This document shows, in pieces, positions 1 to 11,485 of a stretch of 64,000 bases of DNA. The number at the start of each line of letters is the position of its first letter. Within the stretch, counting starts at the first letter, position 1. The DNA comes from Tretioscincus oriximinensis (taxonomy: Eukaryota; Chordata; Lepidosauria; Squamata; Gymnophthalmidae), in assembly GCA_022410635.1 (NCBI GenBank), contig JAJVDF010000215.1, positions 176,034-240,033 of the forward strand, given 5' to 3'. Both the position numbers and the translations under genes were made by a program. A model generated the notes under the pieces. The model worked only from the letters and a program-made list of their open reading frames with translations, did no database searches and was not told the DNA's origin.

Positions 1-448
1 AAAATCATGCATGGGATAGACAGGGTGAATAGAGAAAAAATGTTTTCTCTTTCCCAAAACACTAGGACCAGGGAGCATTCCTTAAAACTGTTGGGTAGAA
101 AAGTGAGAACAAAGTATTTTTTCACCCAGAGGGTCATNGGCCTGTGGAATTTACTTCCTGAAGAGGTAGTGGTAGCTAACAGCTTGGACAGTTTCAAGAC
201 AGGACTAAACAGGTTTATGAACACCAAGGGTATAAATGGATACTAGGATGGATGTCTGGATGTTGCCTCCGGGATGGAGCAACAGGCAGGACTCTGAAAT
301 ACCATTTGCAGGGAGTCATGAACAGGAGCATATTTTGCTTTCCTCTGTTTGGACTGCCCAGGTTCATCTGGTGGGCCTCTGTGTGACACAGAATGCTGGA
401 CTTGATGGGCTGTGGCCTTATCCAGTATAGCTCTTCTTATGTTCTTAA
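1..448 (+). mobile_element. CR1-group LINE (family A), 3' end fragment
   Basis: Frame 7-246 encodes the C-terminal tail of a non-LTR reverse transcriptase (KYFFTQRV, WNLLPEEVVVA, then a GINGY end), followed by a 3' UTR finishing in a sequence that reads 'gatgggctgtggccttatccag' at 402-423 and 'cttcttatgttctt' at 432-445. The same tail recurs at 8895, 14143, 16622, 35158, 37286 and 38195, which defines the family. It is 5' truncated by the window edge and has a stop-free reading frame only in the last 80 codons. I assign it to the CR1/L2 group from the protein motifs; the exact clade is not certain. Confidence 0.75.
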
Positions 449-454
449 CCCAGG

Positions 455-562
455 TAGCAATTCCCTAATTATATTAATTTGGTTTTAATATGTTGACTTT
501 TTATTGTAAACCGTCCGGAGATCTTTGGGGATAGNGTGNTATAGAAATGCAAATAAATGCAA
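455..562 (+). repeat. L2-like LINE 3' tail fragment
   Basis: AT-rich stretch ending in 'ggtatagaaatgcaaataaa'-like sequence (with Ns). It resembles the end at 33425-33520, where 'gctgactttttt' is also followed by a 'gccctgagaac..gggtata' block and an aataaa-type repeat. Only the tail is present. Confidence 0.4.
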
Positions 563-1129
563 ATGCCATGCTGTAATCGTGTAATATACAGATAAATCTC
601 ACTTTATGGACTCCCACTTTATAAGCCTATACAAGCACTCAGCTTTAGGCCATTATGCTAAAGCTGTTTAAATATATATATTATTTCTAATGCCTCTCAG
701 TTTACAAATCCTCACTTTAAAGGCAAATACTTGGCCTCACTTAGCTCGTAATGTCAAAGTCTACCTGCAATCCCTATCTGAACACAACCCACATATTAGT
801 CAAAAGCTGTGAAAACAATATATAAAAGTAGGCTGCTTAAGTCATGTTCACTTGCCAAGTTCCGCTCTGGGAAAACCTTTGAGGCAAAACATAACAAATC
901 TTCCCACCATTTCCTTATTTACTTGCATATGAAGCATTTTCAAAGTAGTTATTAAAAAAAAAATCACAATATAAATTACAATGATCCAAACAGTTTTATA
1001 ATTTCAGTACAGACAAGTGAAAAAAATACTAAAGAAAAAACTTCCTTTTGTGTCCAGAAACAAGAAATATAAACATTAGCATTTGCTTCTTATAATAATG
1101 CAGTGAATACATGTCAAGGAGGAGAGAAG
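563..1129. other. Unassigned AT-rich sequence upstream of EBP
   Basis: No coding potential, repeat family or structured element is recognised. It is AT-rich, in contrast with the more GC-rich promoter that follows. Confidence 0.4.
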
Positions 1130-1428
1130 TTCTCTGCGCGCAGGCGCCGAATCTTCGCAGACAAGCCTATGAGCCCACCTCGCCTGAGCGCCAGTTCAGC
1201 CAACCAGTTAGCTGATGACGTCAGAGTCCTTTATCTCATTGGAGGAAGGAATAGAAAGAAAAGTTGAATGGGGATGTCCACGCAGGCTGCGGTTTTGCAA
1301 CNTTATTAGCAGACGCGCCTGGGAGAGGGGCGGGACTAGGATTGGGGGCTGACAGCTGAGTGTGTGAATTGCTTGAATATTTGAATTAGAACATAGCAGC
1401 GACTCTTCCAATAAGGCGCAGTTAACAG
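1130..1428 (+). promoter_or_regulatory. EBP: EBP promoter and probable untranslated exon 1
   Basis: A locally GC-richer, CpG-containing block lies 1.8 kb before the first EBP coding exon. It holds a perfect CRE octamer TGACGTCA at 1216-1223, an inverted CCAAT box (attgg) near 1239-1243 and a GC box (ggggcggg) near 1327-1335. It ends in a consensus donor, gttaacag|gtaagg, with the exon side ending at 1428. Vertebrate EBP genes have a non-coding first exon, so I read this as promoter plus exon 1, spliced to the acceptor at 3229-3230. The start site inside the block cannot be placed from sequence alone. Confidence 0.65.
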
Positions 1429-1544
1429 GTAAGGTGCCGAATGGAAAAATGAACCTATTTCTACTTTAAATGATTAAAAAAACATTTATTTGGTATCAAA
1501 CTTTATGTTTTGTGCATGCCTTTCAATATGAAGGTACTGTATTA

Positions 1545-1680
1545 GGCTGCATCCCCATATCACTTATTTATCCCACTATAACTGGATATTCCACAATAAA
1601 GCATGGATATTCTGGAATAAATTCGTCCCCACAGTGCTTTCTTGTGGGATTTCCCAACTACAGTGGAATAAATAAGTAAG
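1545..1680 (+). mobile_element. Short inverted-repeat element (MITE-like), copy A
   Basis: Starts with ggctgcatccccatat and contains 'cacttatttatcc...ggatattccacaataaagc' and an inverted end 'gtggaataaataagt'. Related copies lie at 13167-13267 (opposite strand) and 60396-60516. Copies B and C keep a terminal ggctgcatcc/ggatgcagcc end. Only non-coding DNA is present. It sits in EBP intron 1. Confidence 0.6.
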
Positions 1681-3270
1681 CCTTAGATGTTGGTATCCGA
1701 TTCTTGGGGTTCATATCCACACCTTACCCTTTAATCCAGCCTCATTTTCAGAGTGAGGACACAGAAAAGTTATAAGCTGTTTTATTTTGGCCTCAGAAAA
1801 CCTGCCTTTGGATTTAAATAATGGGAAAAATCCCCAAATAGCAGTCTGTGGATGTGTTCTCTCACTTTGATGGGCTGAAATTGGATTTAAATCAGGGATT
1901 CCTAACAAGAAATCAGCTTTGGATATTGTATGGTTTGTAATTATTTTTATGTATTGGATAATTGTAACCAGCCCTAGCACAGGTTACAGGCATGGGTGTA
2001 GCTAGACTCTCAAGGGCTCTGGGGCAGATAAATGAAATGGGAAGCTAGGATCTCAAAAATTCAAATTTAAAATTTTTTATTTAACAAATGCCTGGGCTCT
2101 GGGAGTGCCCTGACCCTGCACCCCTCCCTAGGACATTGTTCCGATTTGTCCCTGGGTTTTGAAATCAGATTGTTATATAGTTCTCTTTGTCAAGATTTTG
2201 TGGTATAAAATGCACAGCAGGGTGCTTCATAGGCTGGAAAAACCAGAATAAGAAACTTCAAACGTTGCTTGACTGTCCCCTCGAGGAAGTATGAAATTGG
2301 GTACTGGATAAAATAATAAAGAGATGGTTAGCATTAGCTTAGTGTTTAACTTGTGCGGAGAAAGAATTGAAATTAAAGATGGTGTTGAACCTGGATAGCT
2401 TCAGTCACAAAAGTGATAGTGATGTGACAGACTAAACTTTGAAATAACCCCCAAAGTACATAGGACAATGAAAAATTAGCTCACAAACCCACAGTATTCT
2501 GTGCCCAAAATGACCAGCCAGATGCCTCTGAAAAGTCCACAAGCAGGTCCCAAGCATCTGGTCTTCAAAAGTATAGCATCCCAACAGTGGATATGATACT
2601 AGTTAATATTTTTTTATGAAACATCATGTTTTGATCTGCGATTATTGAGCATCAAGGCCACCATTGCTTTTCTGTATTAACAAATTTTTAGATGAATCAC
2701 AGTTCTGATATTTTGCAAACTGAACGGAACCTTTTTTGCACTTTCAGTTATCCAACACACACACACTCTTTCTTTTCCATTCTTTTCAATTTTTATTCTT
2801 GCTTAATGATCACTGATTCAAAAATACTATTTCATATAAAATTAGACTTGTTCTCTGTATTTTGTTGTTGGGTAGCATCGANTTGTGGCTGACTCCTGGT
2901 AGAGTGCATGGGCATCTCTCTGCAATTTATTTGGCAGAGTGAGAGGTACAAAAGTGAGTTTACTATTGTTTACTTCCAGGGAGAGGCCATTTAGAAACAT
3001 GTGTACTTGATACTTTTTCTCCGTTTTATGTTTTTCATCTGAGCAGTATTTCAGACTTACTAATACTTAAAAAAATTGGCAGCTTCCCATCCTAAAGAAG
3101 TTGTCATTTTAATTGCCTTTATAAAAACCTGNATCCATCTCTGATGCAATATGCATGATACCCAGAATTCCACATCTTTCTGAATAATTAGAACACTGTT
3201 TCTCATTATCCTTTTCTGTTTTCCTTGCAGGAGAAACAACACTAGCAATCAGCTTACTTCTGAGCCTGCT

Positions 3271-6200
3271 ATGGGATTAGAAGCGAAGACAGTTGTTGTT
3301 CCCCACCCCTATTGGCCTCGAAATTTGAAGCTTGAGAACTACATACCAAATGACCGTCCTGTCTGGCAGATTTTGACTTTTCTTTTCTCTGTCTCAGGAG
3401 CCCTCTTGATAGTGACTTGGCTAACAATAGGATGGCGAAATAGAAGTGTGACCCGCCTTGGAACTTGGCGCTCTTTGGCTATTTGTTGGTTTGCAATCTG
3501 TGGATTTATTCATGGTATCATCGAAGGCTGGTTTAGCCTGTACCACTCAGAAATCGCAGGGGACCAGTCCTTCCTCTCTCAGCTCTGTAAGAGTTTAGCT
3601 TACTGTTTCTTCAGCAAAAGGCCTGGGTTAAGGGCAATGTCCTAAATGATGAAAAAGCTTGATGCACCTCAAGGGGGAGACTATTCCATAGCCTGAGGGC
3701 CACCATCAAGGAGTTCTTGTCCCTCAGATCTCTGAGCATGGGCAGGTTGATAAGCCAGAAAACCATTTAAATAACAGAAGCCCAAGTAATTTGGGGCTTT
3801 ATAAATTAAACCCAACACCTTGAATTAGGCTCAATTGAACTGGCAGCCAGTGCAGGTCCTTTAAGACAGAGTGATGTGTACCTGGCCAGTAATTCTAGTC
3901 AGCAGTCTAGCTGCTGTTTCCTGCAGCAGTTGCAGCTTCCAAACTGTCTTTTCCACTCTACCCGGTGNGGAGAGCATTATAATGATCCAGTCTGTAAGTT
4001 AGCCAAGTATCCACATTTTATATAGATGTAAGCCTAGAATGAGGTCAGTGAAAATTTAAATCGTTTGCATAACTTCATTGCATATGTTTCTTGATAGNTA
4101 CAAATAATATACAGTCAGAAGAAATGAATGATTCATTATGTATGAGAAATACAGTGGTCAACACTTGGGTTTTTTCCACATTACCAGTGGATCACACCTT
4201 GATTTGCAGCAACTGACTCACACTATTTCCAAACCTTTCTGTGGACAACATCTAAGAAGTCACATTGTATCAAGAGTGATTCAAGAAATGCAACACTTCC
4301 AGGTGTTATAGCATGTATTAGACCTGCCACCCTGTTGTCCAGTTGTGGGTAGGCTCATTAAATAAGGAAAGATTAAGAATTGCTTCCTCCTAAATTCAAT
4401 AAGTATGTAGAAGACATAGAACCTTGACTCACCTTTGCCTACATTGAAAGTCTNGATGTGGTGTTAAAATATATTGAAATAAACATAAAATCATTGTTCA
4501 GTTTTTAAGATTCGTATACATATAATGACAAAAGTATGTCATTTTGGAAGTGACATTTTCCCATTGCATTTTGGAAGAGGAATTAGAGAGGCTGAAGTTG
4601 TTTGCCTTTGTTCAGTTTAGAGTACTCATGCTTCTTAGGTCCTGTTCCAATTGCGGGGAAAGAAACAGTTTGGAGAAAAGCAGAATGAATTGGAATCTTC
4701 TTCGCTGTTCTCTGCCCTCCCCAGTGTTGATTTGGCCCTGTTTCAGCAGCTGCATATGACAAGGGAGGAGCAGAAGACAAAAGTAAAGGTTTTTTTTTAA
4801 AAAAAACAAAATCTTGCAGGTTTTCACCTGTGCAAAACCCAGGTGGCTGATCTTTGGGAGTGCTTCTGGAACCTAGTGAACCAAGAAGCATGCCCAAGGG
4901 TCAGGCACATAAGTGGGCAGGTAAATCCCTGCAGATTTCCTGCCGTTCCTGTTATTAGCTTTTGGCAGCAGTTTGAATTGTCTGCACTAGAATAATTGCA
5001 AAAATCATTTTTTTGTTAAAAAGCATCGGCAACAGCAAGAGATCTGCAGCACTCTTTGTTGCACCAGCATGCCTGATCCTTGGGAGTACATCTGGGTTCA
5101 CAAGTAACCAGAAAGCCTCCAAGGACCAGTCACTTCTTAAGAAGATCAGACAGCTCAGGGCAAGAGTGGGAGGCATAGTGGCTGGAAACAGCCATACCTC
5201 TTAGGATCTCCCTCGATGGCCATTGACTAGGGGGACAGATGCACTTTCGCTATGAGGAAATAGTAACCAGAGACGAGATAAAACGAATTGATATGATTTT
5301 CTGAGGGAATTCTGATCAGATCTCTTTTGCTGTCAGATTGATATGTGGCCACAAGTTAGGTATCTGCATAGGGGTGCCATATGTCCCAGAAAGCCGGGAA
5401 TGTCCCGGATTTGGGGACAAGAATATTATCTCAGCCTGGTTTAGTAAAGTTAAGCAAAAATCCCGGACTCTTAACTTCCCCGATGCATAAAGCAAAGGGG
5501 AATTGCAGAACGGGGCTGATCCTTGGTGCATGCCATAGCTGCTCCTCTGGAGGAGGTGGGGTTTCGTGCCTGCTTTAAAAGGCAGAGCACACCTCGTCTC
5601 CTTTGCTGAGTGCAGGGGAAAGACGCATGCGCGCACATCCCTTTCCACACGAGAGCACGCATGTGTGTGTGTCCTGGTTTTGGATACTTTGATTATGGCA
5701 ACCCTATATCTGCACATATAAACTGGTGTACAGTTTGGGCCTCAAGTTGGTAATAGTTGACATTTCATGTTGTCTTCTTTATTTTCAATCACAGGGAAGG
5801 AGTATGCCAAAGGCGATAGCAGATACATCATGTAAGTGTCAACTCAGATATATATTGATCTTGGCACATAATATAGCATTACTTGATTTGTCTTCTTATA
5901 CTATAGTATTATTTCCTAAAACAGTCTTCAGAAGGCGGATGTTTTCATCAGGATTACTTCTTGTGCTATTTTTGTGGCACCTTGAAACCCAGATTTTCCT
6001 CTTCCCCCCCCCCCTCCTATTCATATTTTAGGGGCAGATATCAAAATAGATGTTCTCCCATTTCCATTCATTAGGGTGCTAGTTGCTCTTTTGTCTCTTA
6101 CCCTGCAGCCATTTCTGTTTGACATTGCTATGAACTCCCCCAAATATCAAAATTTGCATAAATTAGTTTTTGTTTTGGATGATAAATTTCTACGATATTG

Positions 6201-7907
6201 CTCTCATTTCTTTTCCAGTTCTGAGTGTCTTTAAAAGTTAGGAGAATCAATAGTCTGATGTCAGTTTCCAGATCTGAGCACAAGTTTATTTGTGTGCAGA
6301 CCAACTGACTTAGCAAATACTTGTAATATGCTTAGCAAATACTTGTACTATGCTTAGGTGAAGCCCCCAGCCAACAAGAATTTGTTTTATTTTATTCTTT
6401 AGACACTGATATTTTAAATATTGTTCTGGTTAATTTATAGTTCTGTCTGTGTTACTTTTTGAAGTTGGAAATTATTTGCAAACTAAGAGGTGGGGGGAAG
6501 AAATGCATTTATCTCAGTCCTATGGAACTCCCAAGTGATTTTTGTCTCATTTTTGCCCCTGCAGATCAGACAATTTTACTGTTTGTGTGGAGACCGTCAC
6601 AGCTTGGACTTGGGGCCCCCTCAGCCTCTGGACTGTGTTGGCATTTCTTTCTGGCAAATCCCATCGGTTTGTACTGCAGTTGGTGGTGTCGTTAGGTAAG
6701 CAGACGAAAGAGACACAGAACAGATCCTTATTTGATAATTTCCAAAACCAATGGTAGGCTGCTACATGAGAAAGGATACTGAACTAGCATATGGACTGAG
6801 GCCTAATACATGTATTGTGCAAAATGGAGAAATCTTCCAGGTTTTTTACTAGTATGAAGGTCTCAGAAATTTTACAGGTGATTAATGTTAGAAGCTTATT
6901 TTAGTTGAGCCCTAGACTAAACTGTCTGTAACTTATCTAATAATGCTTTATAACTTTCACACATTAAATCCGTCTGAATGTTCATGCATGTGAGGCACGG
7001 TGGTGCATTGGTTAAGAGCTCAGGTGTTTCAACAGCGTTATCAGAGTTTGAGGCCCATGTGTTGACCATGGAAAGGAGTGGGGCACCCTCTACTGGTCTC
7101 AGCTTCAGCCAACCTATCCATTTGAAAGCAAAAAAAAAGCGAATAGATTGAGCCAGTTTGGTGTAGTGGTAAGAATGTTGGACTCTTACCTGGTAGTCTC
7201 CCAGTTCGATTCCCCACTCCTCCATGTATCCAGCTGGGTGACTTTGGGCCAGTCACAGTTCTTTAGATCTCTCTCAGCCCCACCTACTTCACAGGGTGTC
7301 TGTTGTGGAGAAAGAAACAAAAGCTATGTGCTTTTGGTTGCCTGCCCTGAGATCTTCGAGTATAGGACGGGATATAAATACAAATAAATAAATAAACAGC
7401 AGGGTATAAATAGCCAGATTCTTCTTCTACTACTACTCCTACTCCTCAATATGAAGTATTTGACTACTTTGGAGGGAGTGGGTATGATGCACATTGAAAA
7501 GAGAGAAACAGTTAAGGCTATTTCAAAAATATTCCCAGAACCTTTCTAGAAAGTTAATTTTGAAAACTTATTTCCTTTGCTTCCAGTTTCACACATACTG
7601 TATCTTTTAGAATTATTGAGAAATAAGTTAATATGAAATGATATATGATGTATTCTTTATAGATGACCTTAACTGTTGTTTTTCCTTAACTATAGGACAA
7701 CTATATGGAGACATTCTCTACTTTTATACAGAGTACCGTGAGGGATTCAGCCATAGTCAGATGGGACACCCAATGTATTTCTGGTTTTATTTTGTCTTCA
7801 TGAATTCTTTATGGATTGTTATTCCTTTTATACTAATTTTGGATGCCTGGAAAAATCTTAGTGATTGCCAGAAGATTGTGGATGCCAGCAAATTAAAGAA
7901 GCACTGA
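3271..7907 (+). CDS. EBP: EBP, 3-beta-hydroxysteroid-delta8,delta7-isomerase (emopamil-binding protein)
   Basis: Four coding exons: 3271-3586, 5795-5831, 6565-6695 and 7696-7907 (exon 2 starts at 3231 with 40 nt of 5' UTR). All junctions are gt/ag and keep frame: Trp106, Ile118 and Gly162 are each completed across a splice. The product is 231 residues; human EBP is 230. It isomerises the sterol B-ring double bond from C8-C9 to C7-C8 in late cholesterol synthesis in the ER membrane. The N-terminal HPYWP and PNDRP motifs are present. His81 and Glu85 ([11 protein letters not shown]), Glu127 ([10 protein letters not shown]), and Asn198 and Trp201 (VFMNSLWIV) line up, with a constant offset of five, with human active-site residues 76, 80, 122, 193 and 196, so the enzyme should be active. 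Several hydrophobic helices are visible and the tail ends in basic KLKKH. No frameshift or stop is seen. A read-through of exon 2 into intron 2 (to 3645) is not the real product. Confidence 0.96.
3655..3990 (+). mobile_element. L2-like LINE 3' region in EBP intron 2
   Basis: Non-coding repeat with 'ggggctttataaattaaacc' and 'ggcagccagtgcag' blocks, which I recognise as a common reptile LINE-type 3' sequence. A weaker relative of its first part ('ctattccatagcctg') occurs at 40285-40310. Degenerate, with no reading frame. Confidence 0.5.
3991..5368. other. EBP intron 2, unassigned part
   Basis: No recognisable repeat, exon or conserved element. Several reading frames of 60-100 codons occur on both strands near 4544-5204, but they overlap each other and match no family I know. 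Confidence 0.4.
5369..5706. mobile_element. Non-autonomous hAT-like element (TAGGGTTGCCATA family), copy 1
   Basis: The ends are an imperfect inverted repeat: taggggtgccata at the left and tatggcaacccta (ending 5706) at the right. A perfect 8-bp direct repeat TATCTGCA flanks it at 5361-5368 and 5707-5714. Inside are 'gtcccgg'-type blocks and a GC-rich core. Three more copies lie at 19888, 36996 and 46700. The 8-bp duplication and short inverted ends fit the hAT superfamily. It sits in EBP intron 2, about 90 bp before exon 3. Confidence 0.75.
6985..7448 (+). mobile_element. tRNA-derived SINE, family B, split by another SINE
   Basis: The 5' part (6985-7148) has a tRNA-like head 'ggtggtgcattggttaagag' and the family body 'gcaccctctactgg' (7084-7096). 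The 3' tail resumes at 7396 with 'gcagggtataaatag' and a TTCTTCTACTACTAC microsatellite. The middle (7149-7395) is a SINE of family A. Relatives are at 20690, 33120, 48050 (minus) and 59501. In intact copies the tail resembles the Bov-B LINE end (gagtcccttcgggtgagaaaa). Confidence 0.65.
7149..7395 (+). mobile_element. Sauria-type tRNA SINE (family A) inside a family B SINE
   Basis: Head 'gagccagtttggtgtagtgg' followed by a tRNA-like B box 'gttcgattcccc', the body 'gggccagtcacagttcttta' and an L2-like tail 'gccctgagatcttcgagtat' ending in an aataaataaataaa run. It is the younger of the two SINEs at this site because it interrupts the other. It lies in EBP intron 4. Confidence 0.8.
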
Positions 7908-8186
7908 CCACTTTGAGCCAGAATGAACTACCTTTCCTTTAGAAGCATTCATTTAAGAGCTGATTGGCTATTTCTTGTTCAATTGTATATGTTGTTCTCT
8001 CTCCAGTTTCTCTACATTGAAAATGTATAGACTTGGGTTTTGATAATCAAGAGTCTTTTCTGATGCTATCTGAAGGGCAACAGTTTTCCCATTTCTTTTC
8101 TGAAATTAAGATTGTAATCCTTTGAATTATGTGCACATAAAAACTCAATTGTTCAGCTAAGAAAGGAGTTTGAACCGACAAAGTAA

Positions 8187-8192
8187 AATAAA
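8187..8192 (+). terminator. EBP: EBP polyadenylation signal
   Basis: An AATAAA hexamer lies 280 bp after the EBP stop codon, followed by T-rich sequence. It is the first canonical signal downstream and gives a 3' UTR of about 300 nt. Confidence 0.7.
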
Positions 8193-8219
8193 TATTAACA
8201 ACAATATATTTAGGACATT

Positions 8220-8890
8220 TCTACACTTGTTGCTGATCTTGGTCCACATCTGGGTCTCTTTCATCTGCACCTTAGAGCATACCAGAGGGCCATTTCTCCT
8301 AGGATGTTTCGGGACACACAAATTGGAGCATAATCTGAACTAGTTACATTCAAAATGGTGCCCTGATCTAGTCTATTAGTAGCGCTTTTCCCCATTTCTA
8401 GTGTGTAAGATCTTTATGGCTTCTGTGTTCTATGTTTGGTGGTGCAAATATAATATACTACTGAAATGGACCCTGCAGGAACTATAATCAGGGGTGGGGG
8501 GGCTCCTCTGCTGTTTTCTAAGATGCCAAAAGACTGAGCTGGAATAAGAACTAGCAAGAAATGAGCCATCTCCACACGGATGGCCTTGGTATTCCAAATT
8601 AGTATCAATTACTAATTCCAGTTCAGGTTGGTCTGCTCTGTACCAAGGTATCTAAGGTATGGCCTAGGAAACCAAGTAGCAAGAGAAAACTGAAGACATA
8701 TAGTTGACTTCATGATTTTATGTTTCGATGCCTACAGCTGCACATGGTTGAAGTGTGTGTTTTGCTCCTGAAAGCAGCTGGCATGTGCAAAAGAACCTTG
8801 GACACCTTGAGTTTGGACACTTCACTTCACATTTTTAATACCTCTACATAGGAGTGTTATGAGAAACGAATGATTGTTTGGTCTGTAAAA
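8220..8890. other. Intergenic sequence after EBP, nothing recognised
   Basis: Unique-looking sequence without open frames of interest or a known repeat. Confidence 0.4.
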
Positions 8891-8894
8891 ATTC

Positions 8895-9515
8895 TTCCTA
8901 AAATGGCTTTTGGCCAGAGGGGTCAGTTGAGTCCCTTAGTCTGGCTCCGTTTTCTGTCAGTGAGATTCTCTTGTTTGAAACAAGAAATCCCTTATGAAAT
9001 CCAGCTGCAACATCTGGGCCTCTTCAGCCTTGAAAGATGGCATTTGAGAGGTGATCTGATTGAAGTGTATAAAATCATGCACAGGGTGGATAAGGTGAAT
9101 AAAGAAAAGCTGTTTTCTCTATCACATAACACTGGACCCTTGAAACTGATGGGGAGAAGAGTGAGGACAGACAAGGGAAAGTATTTTTTCACCCAGAGGG
9201 TCATTGGCCTATGGAATTTATTTCCAGAAGAGGTGGTGGTCGCTAGCAGCCTGGATAGCTTGTAAGACAGGATTAGACAAGTTCATGGAAGCCAAGGATA
9301 TAAACAGCTACCATGATTGATGTCTTGATACTGCCTCCAAGATGGAGCAACAGGCAATATTCCAGAAATGCCATTTGCAGGGCGTTGAGAACAGTTGAAT
9401 ATTTTACCTTCTTCTGTTCCAGGCTGCCCAGGTGCAATTAGTGGGTCTCTGTGTGAGACAGAATGCTGGACTAGATTGGCTGTGGCCCGATTCAGTAGTG
9501 CTCCTGTTATGTTCT
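8895..9515 (+). mobile_element. CR1-group LINE (family A), 3' fragment
   Basis: Frame 8870-9265 encodes the reverse-transcriptase C-terminus (LGLFSLERWHLRGDLIEVYK, KYFFTQRVIGLWNLFPEEVV), then the family 3' UTR to about 9515. A stop at 9263 breaks the frame relative to the copy at position 1. 5' truncated. Confidence 0.8.
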
Positions 9516-9519
9516 GCTG

Positions 9520-10687
9520 CTTATATGTTTTTCTTCTTGTCTAATTTCCACTATTATTTGGGATGCTTAGATATTTTGTTTGTACCTTTCCCATAAAATC
9601 AATCAAGATGTTTCTTTCCATGCTGACATTTTCTTTCTGTTTTAGACCAAATCCTTTTGTGAACAGTACTAAAAGTAATGCCCACTCCCTAGATTCTTCA
9701 CATTCAAATATAGATGAGTGCTCTAACTAACTTCCTGTAAGCAGCAAACATATTTCCTGTGGCTTCCTCCCTCCCAATGCCAATTGCAATGCAGGCTGGG
9801 AGATGTAGTCTGCAGGNCCCCACACAGGCTGGGCAAAAGGGGCTACCTTCTGGTCAGACTACACTTTCTAGCAGNGCCTGGAAAGTTTCACTTTTTTCAC
9901 ATTTGAGCTACTACTGCCGTTATTATTCATGAGGCTGCTGGACATTCAAGATTTTAAGCACTTGCCAAGATGAAAAAATGGCGTAGAAAAGCAGGCAGAA
10001 ACATAACTTAAAAATAGACAACAGGAATCCTTCCAGGAAATAAAACAAGAAGCTATCAGTTTATTATTGTTTACATCTGGTACCCCAACTACATAGTGTG
10101 GATGTTCTTATGCTTGTAAACTCATCTGTTCTTAAACTGATGAGACAATTATAAAAAACACTTCCTGATCATTTGTGTGTTATAACTGCTTTCAAAATCA
10201 GGCAATTCTCCTAAAATTATCTGTCTTTAGGCTAACAAAGTTGGCTTGTCCTCCCAACATGCCCCTCCTCATCTTGGGGCTACAGTACCATCTGGCTTAG
10301 AGGACTGGTGAAGAAAAAAACAGGAAACCAGCCCTGCTTTATTTCTTCCATTTTACATATGTTTAATAGGTTGTGTTCTGTTCTGGAACCTTGGGGTATA
10401 TAATGGATAATAATGTGAATAATTAAATTAAATGTTTCAATTTTGCCAAAAGTGGTTAGACAATAAAATATTGAATAGCATATTCATATTCTATTGTTTA
10501 AATTACAGTAGATGCCAATCTTAAGACTGAACAATGCATTTGATGTAGAAAAGAATTGTGTAAATTGTGGATCCTGCAGCTAAGGAAAATTAAGAAACTA
10601 CTCAAATACTATTGGTGTTATTGTTTCTAATTGTCTTCACATGAATGATGACGATTGTGCAGTTAGACAATTGTTTTCACAGGAATG
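9520..10687. other. Intergenic sequence, unassigned
   Basis: No gene. A short 'ctgggagatgtagtctgcag' motif (9797-9816) resembles fragments of hAT-type repeats; the rest is AT-rich and not recognised. Confidence 0.35.
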
Positions 10688-10692
10688 ACCCC

Positions 10693-11292
10693 TGTGAGAA
10701 ATAAATGGAGGACAGGGTTGGCCCCCACCCTTGTCTAGGGTTTAAGAGAATAATTTAGGTCCACACTAACGTTGATGAAGTAGGAATGAGATTTATTNAT
10801 ACTAAAAAGAACTACATGTAATGTGAAGAGTACAGATAGAAGACGACTTGCACAAATCAGGTCCTGGATAGCATAGGCACGACTAGATCATATCGATATC
10901 AATCTATATATAGCCCAACTCTTCGTGCCAAGTTTCCACCTAATTCATTGGTTGTTCTAAACATCTTATGATCATCAGTAGACCTCTAGCCCTCTCCTGC
11001 ACTTGGAATCACACGCTCAGAATTAACAATATCACAGATAAAAACAGTTAATGAATTAATCCTTCCATTATCATTAGAATAAAACAGAGTTAGTTTGTGT
11101 CTCAGTGTTAACTGTCAGCTCCCCCTTCCCTTCACTATTTTCCAACTTTAGATGGCTAGAGATGGTCTTCTAAATTCCATAGCTAGAACTTAATCACTGT
11201 TCTATTGTTCTTACTAAGCTGCTATTTTTATGGCCTAGTTTTTTTGATCTATTGATCGATTTGGTAATTCNACAGGCGCTCTATTTATCACA
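10693..11292 (-). mobile_element. Solo LTR of an LTR retrotransposon or endogenous retrovirus
   Basis: Six hundred bp bounded by TG...CA, with near-inverted ends (tgtgagaaataaa and tttatcaca), flanked by a perfect 5-bp direct repeat ACCCC at 10688-10692 and 11293-11297. Read on the minus strand it has LTR architecture: a TATA box (ctatatatag, 10904-10913) and then an AATAAA signal (complement of 10792-10797) about 110 bp further. No gag, pol or env coding lies next to it, so it is a solo LTR left by recombination. A 5-bp duplication fits gypsy or some retroviral integrases; the family is not identified. Confidence 0.8.
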
Positions 11293-11485
11293 ACCCCCAA
11301 GTGGGGTCACCAAAGGTTTTCTATGAGCTTGCAGCTTACTTCCTCCCCCCTGCCCACCACTCAATGTCATTTCTGGTTCTTGTTCCGGAAATGTCATCTT
11401 GAATTATGTCATTTTCGGGTTTAAGAATGTCATCTTGAGTTGTCATTTCCTGTTCTTGTTCCTGGAATTGGTATCTTTGAGTGAT

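Noticed and set aside
3587..3645. Continuation of the EBP frame past exon 2 to a stop at 3645
   Set aside because: Conserved sequence stops at the gt donor at 3587, and the next exon restores the conserved W-K-E-Y at the junction.
4544..5204. Overlapping 60-100 codon frames in EBP intron 2
   Set aside because: They lie on both strands, overlap, lack known motifs and show no splice context.
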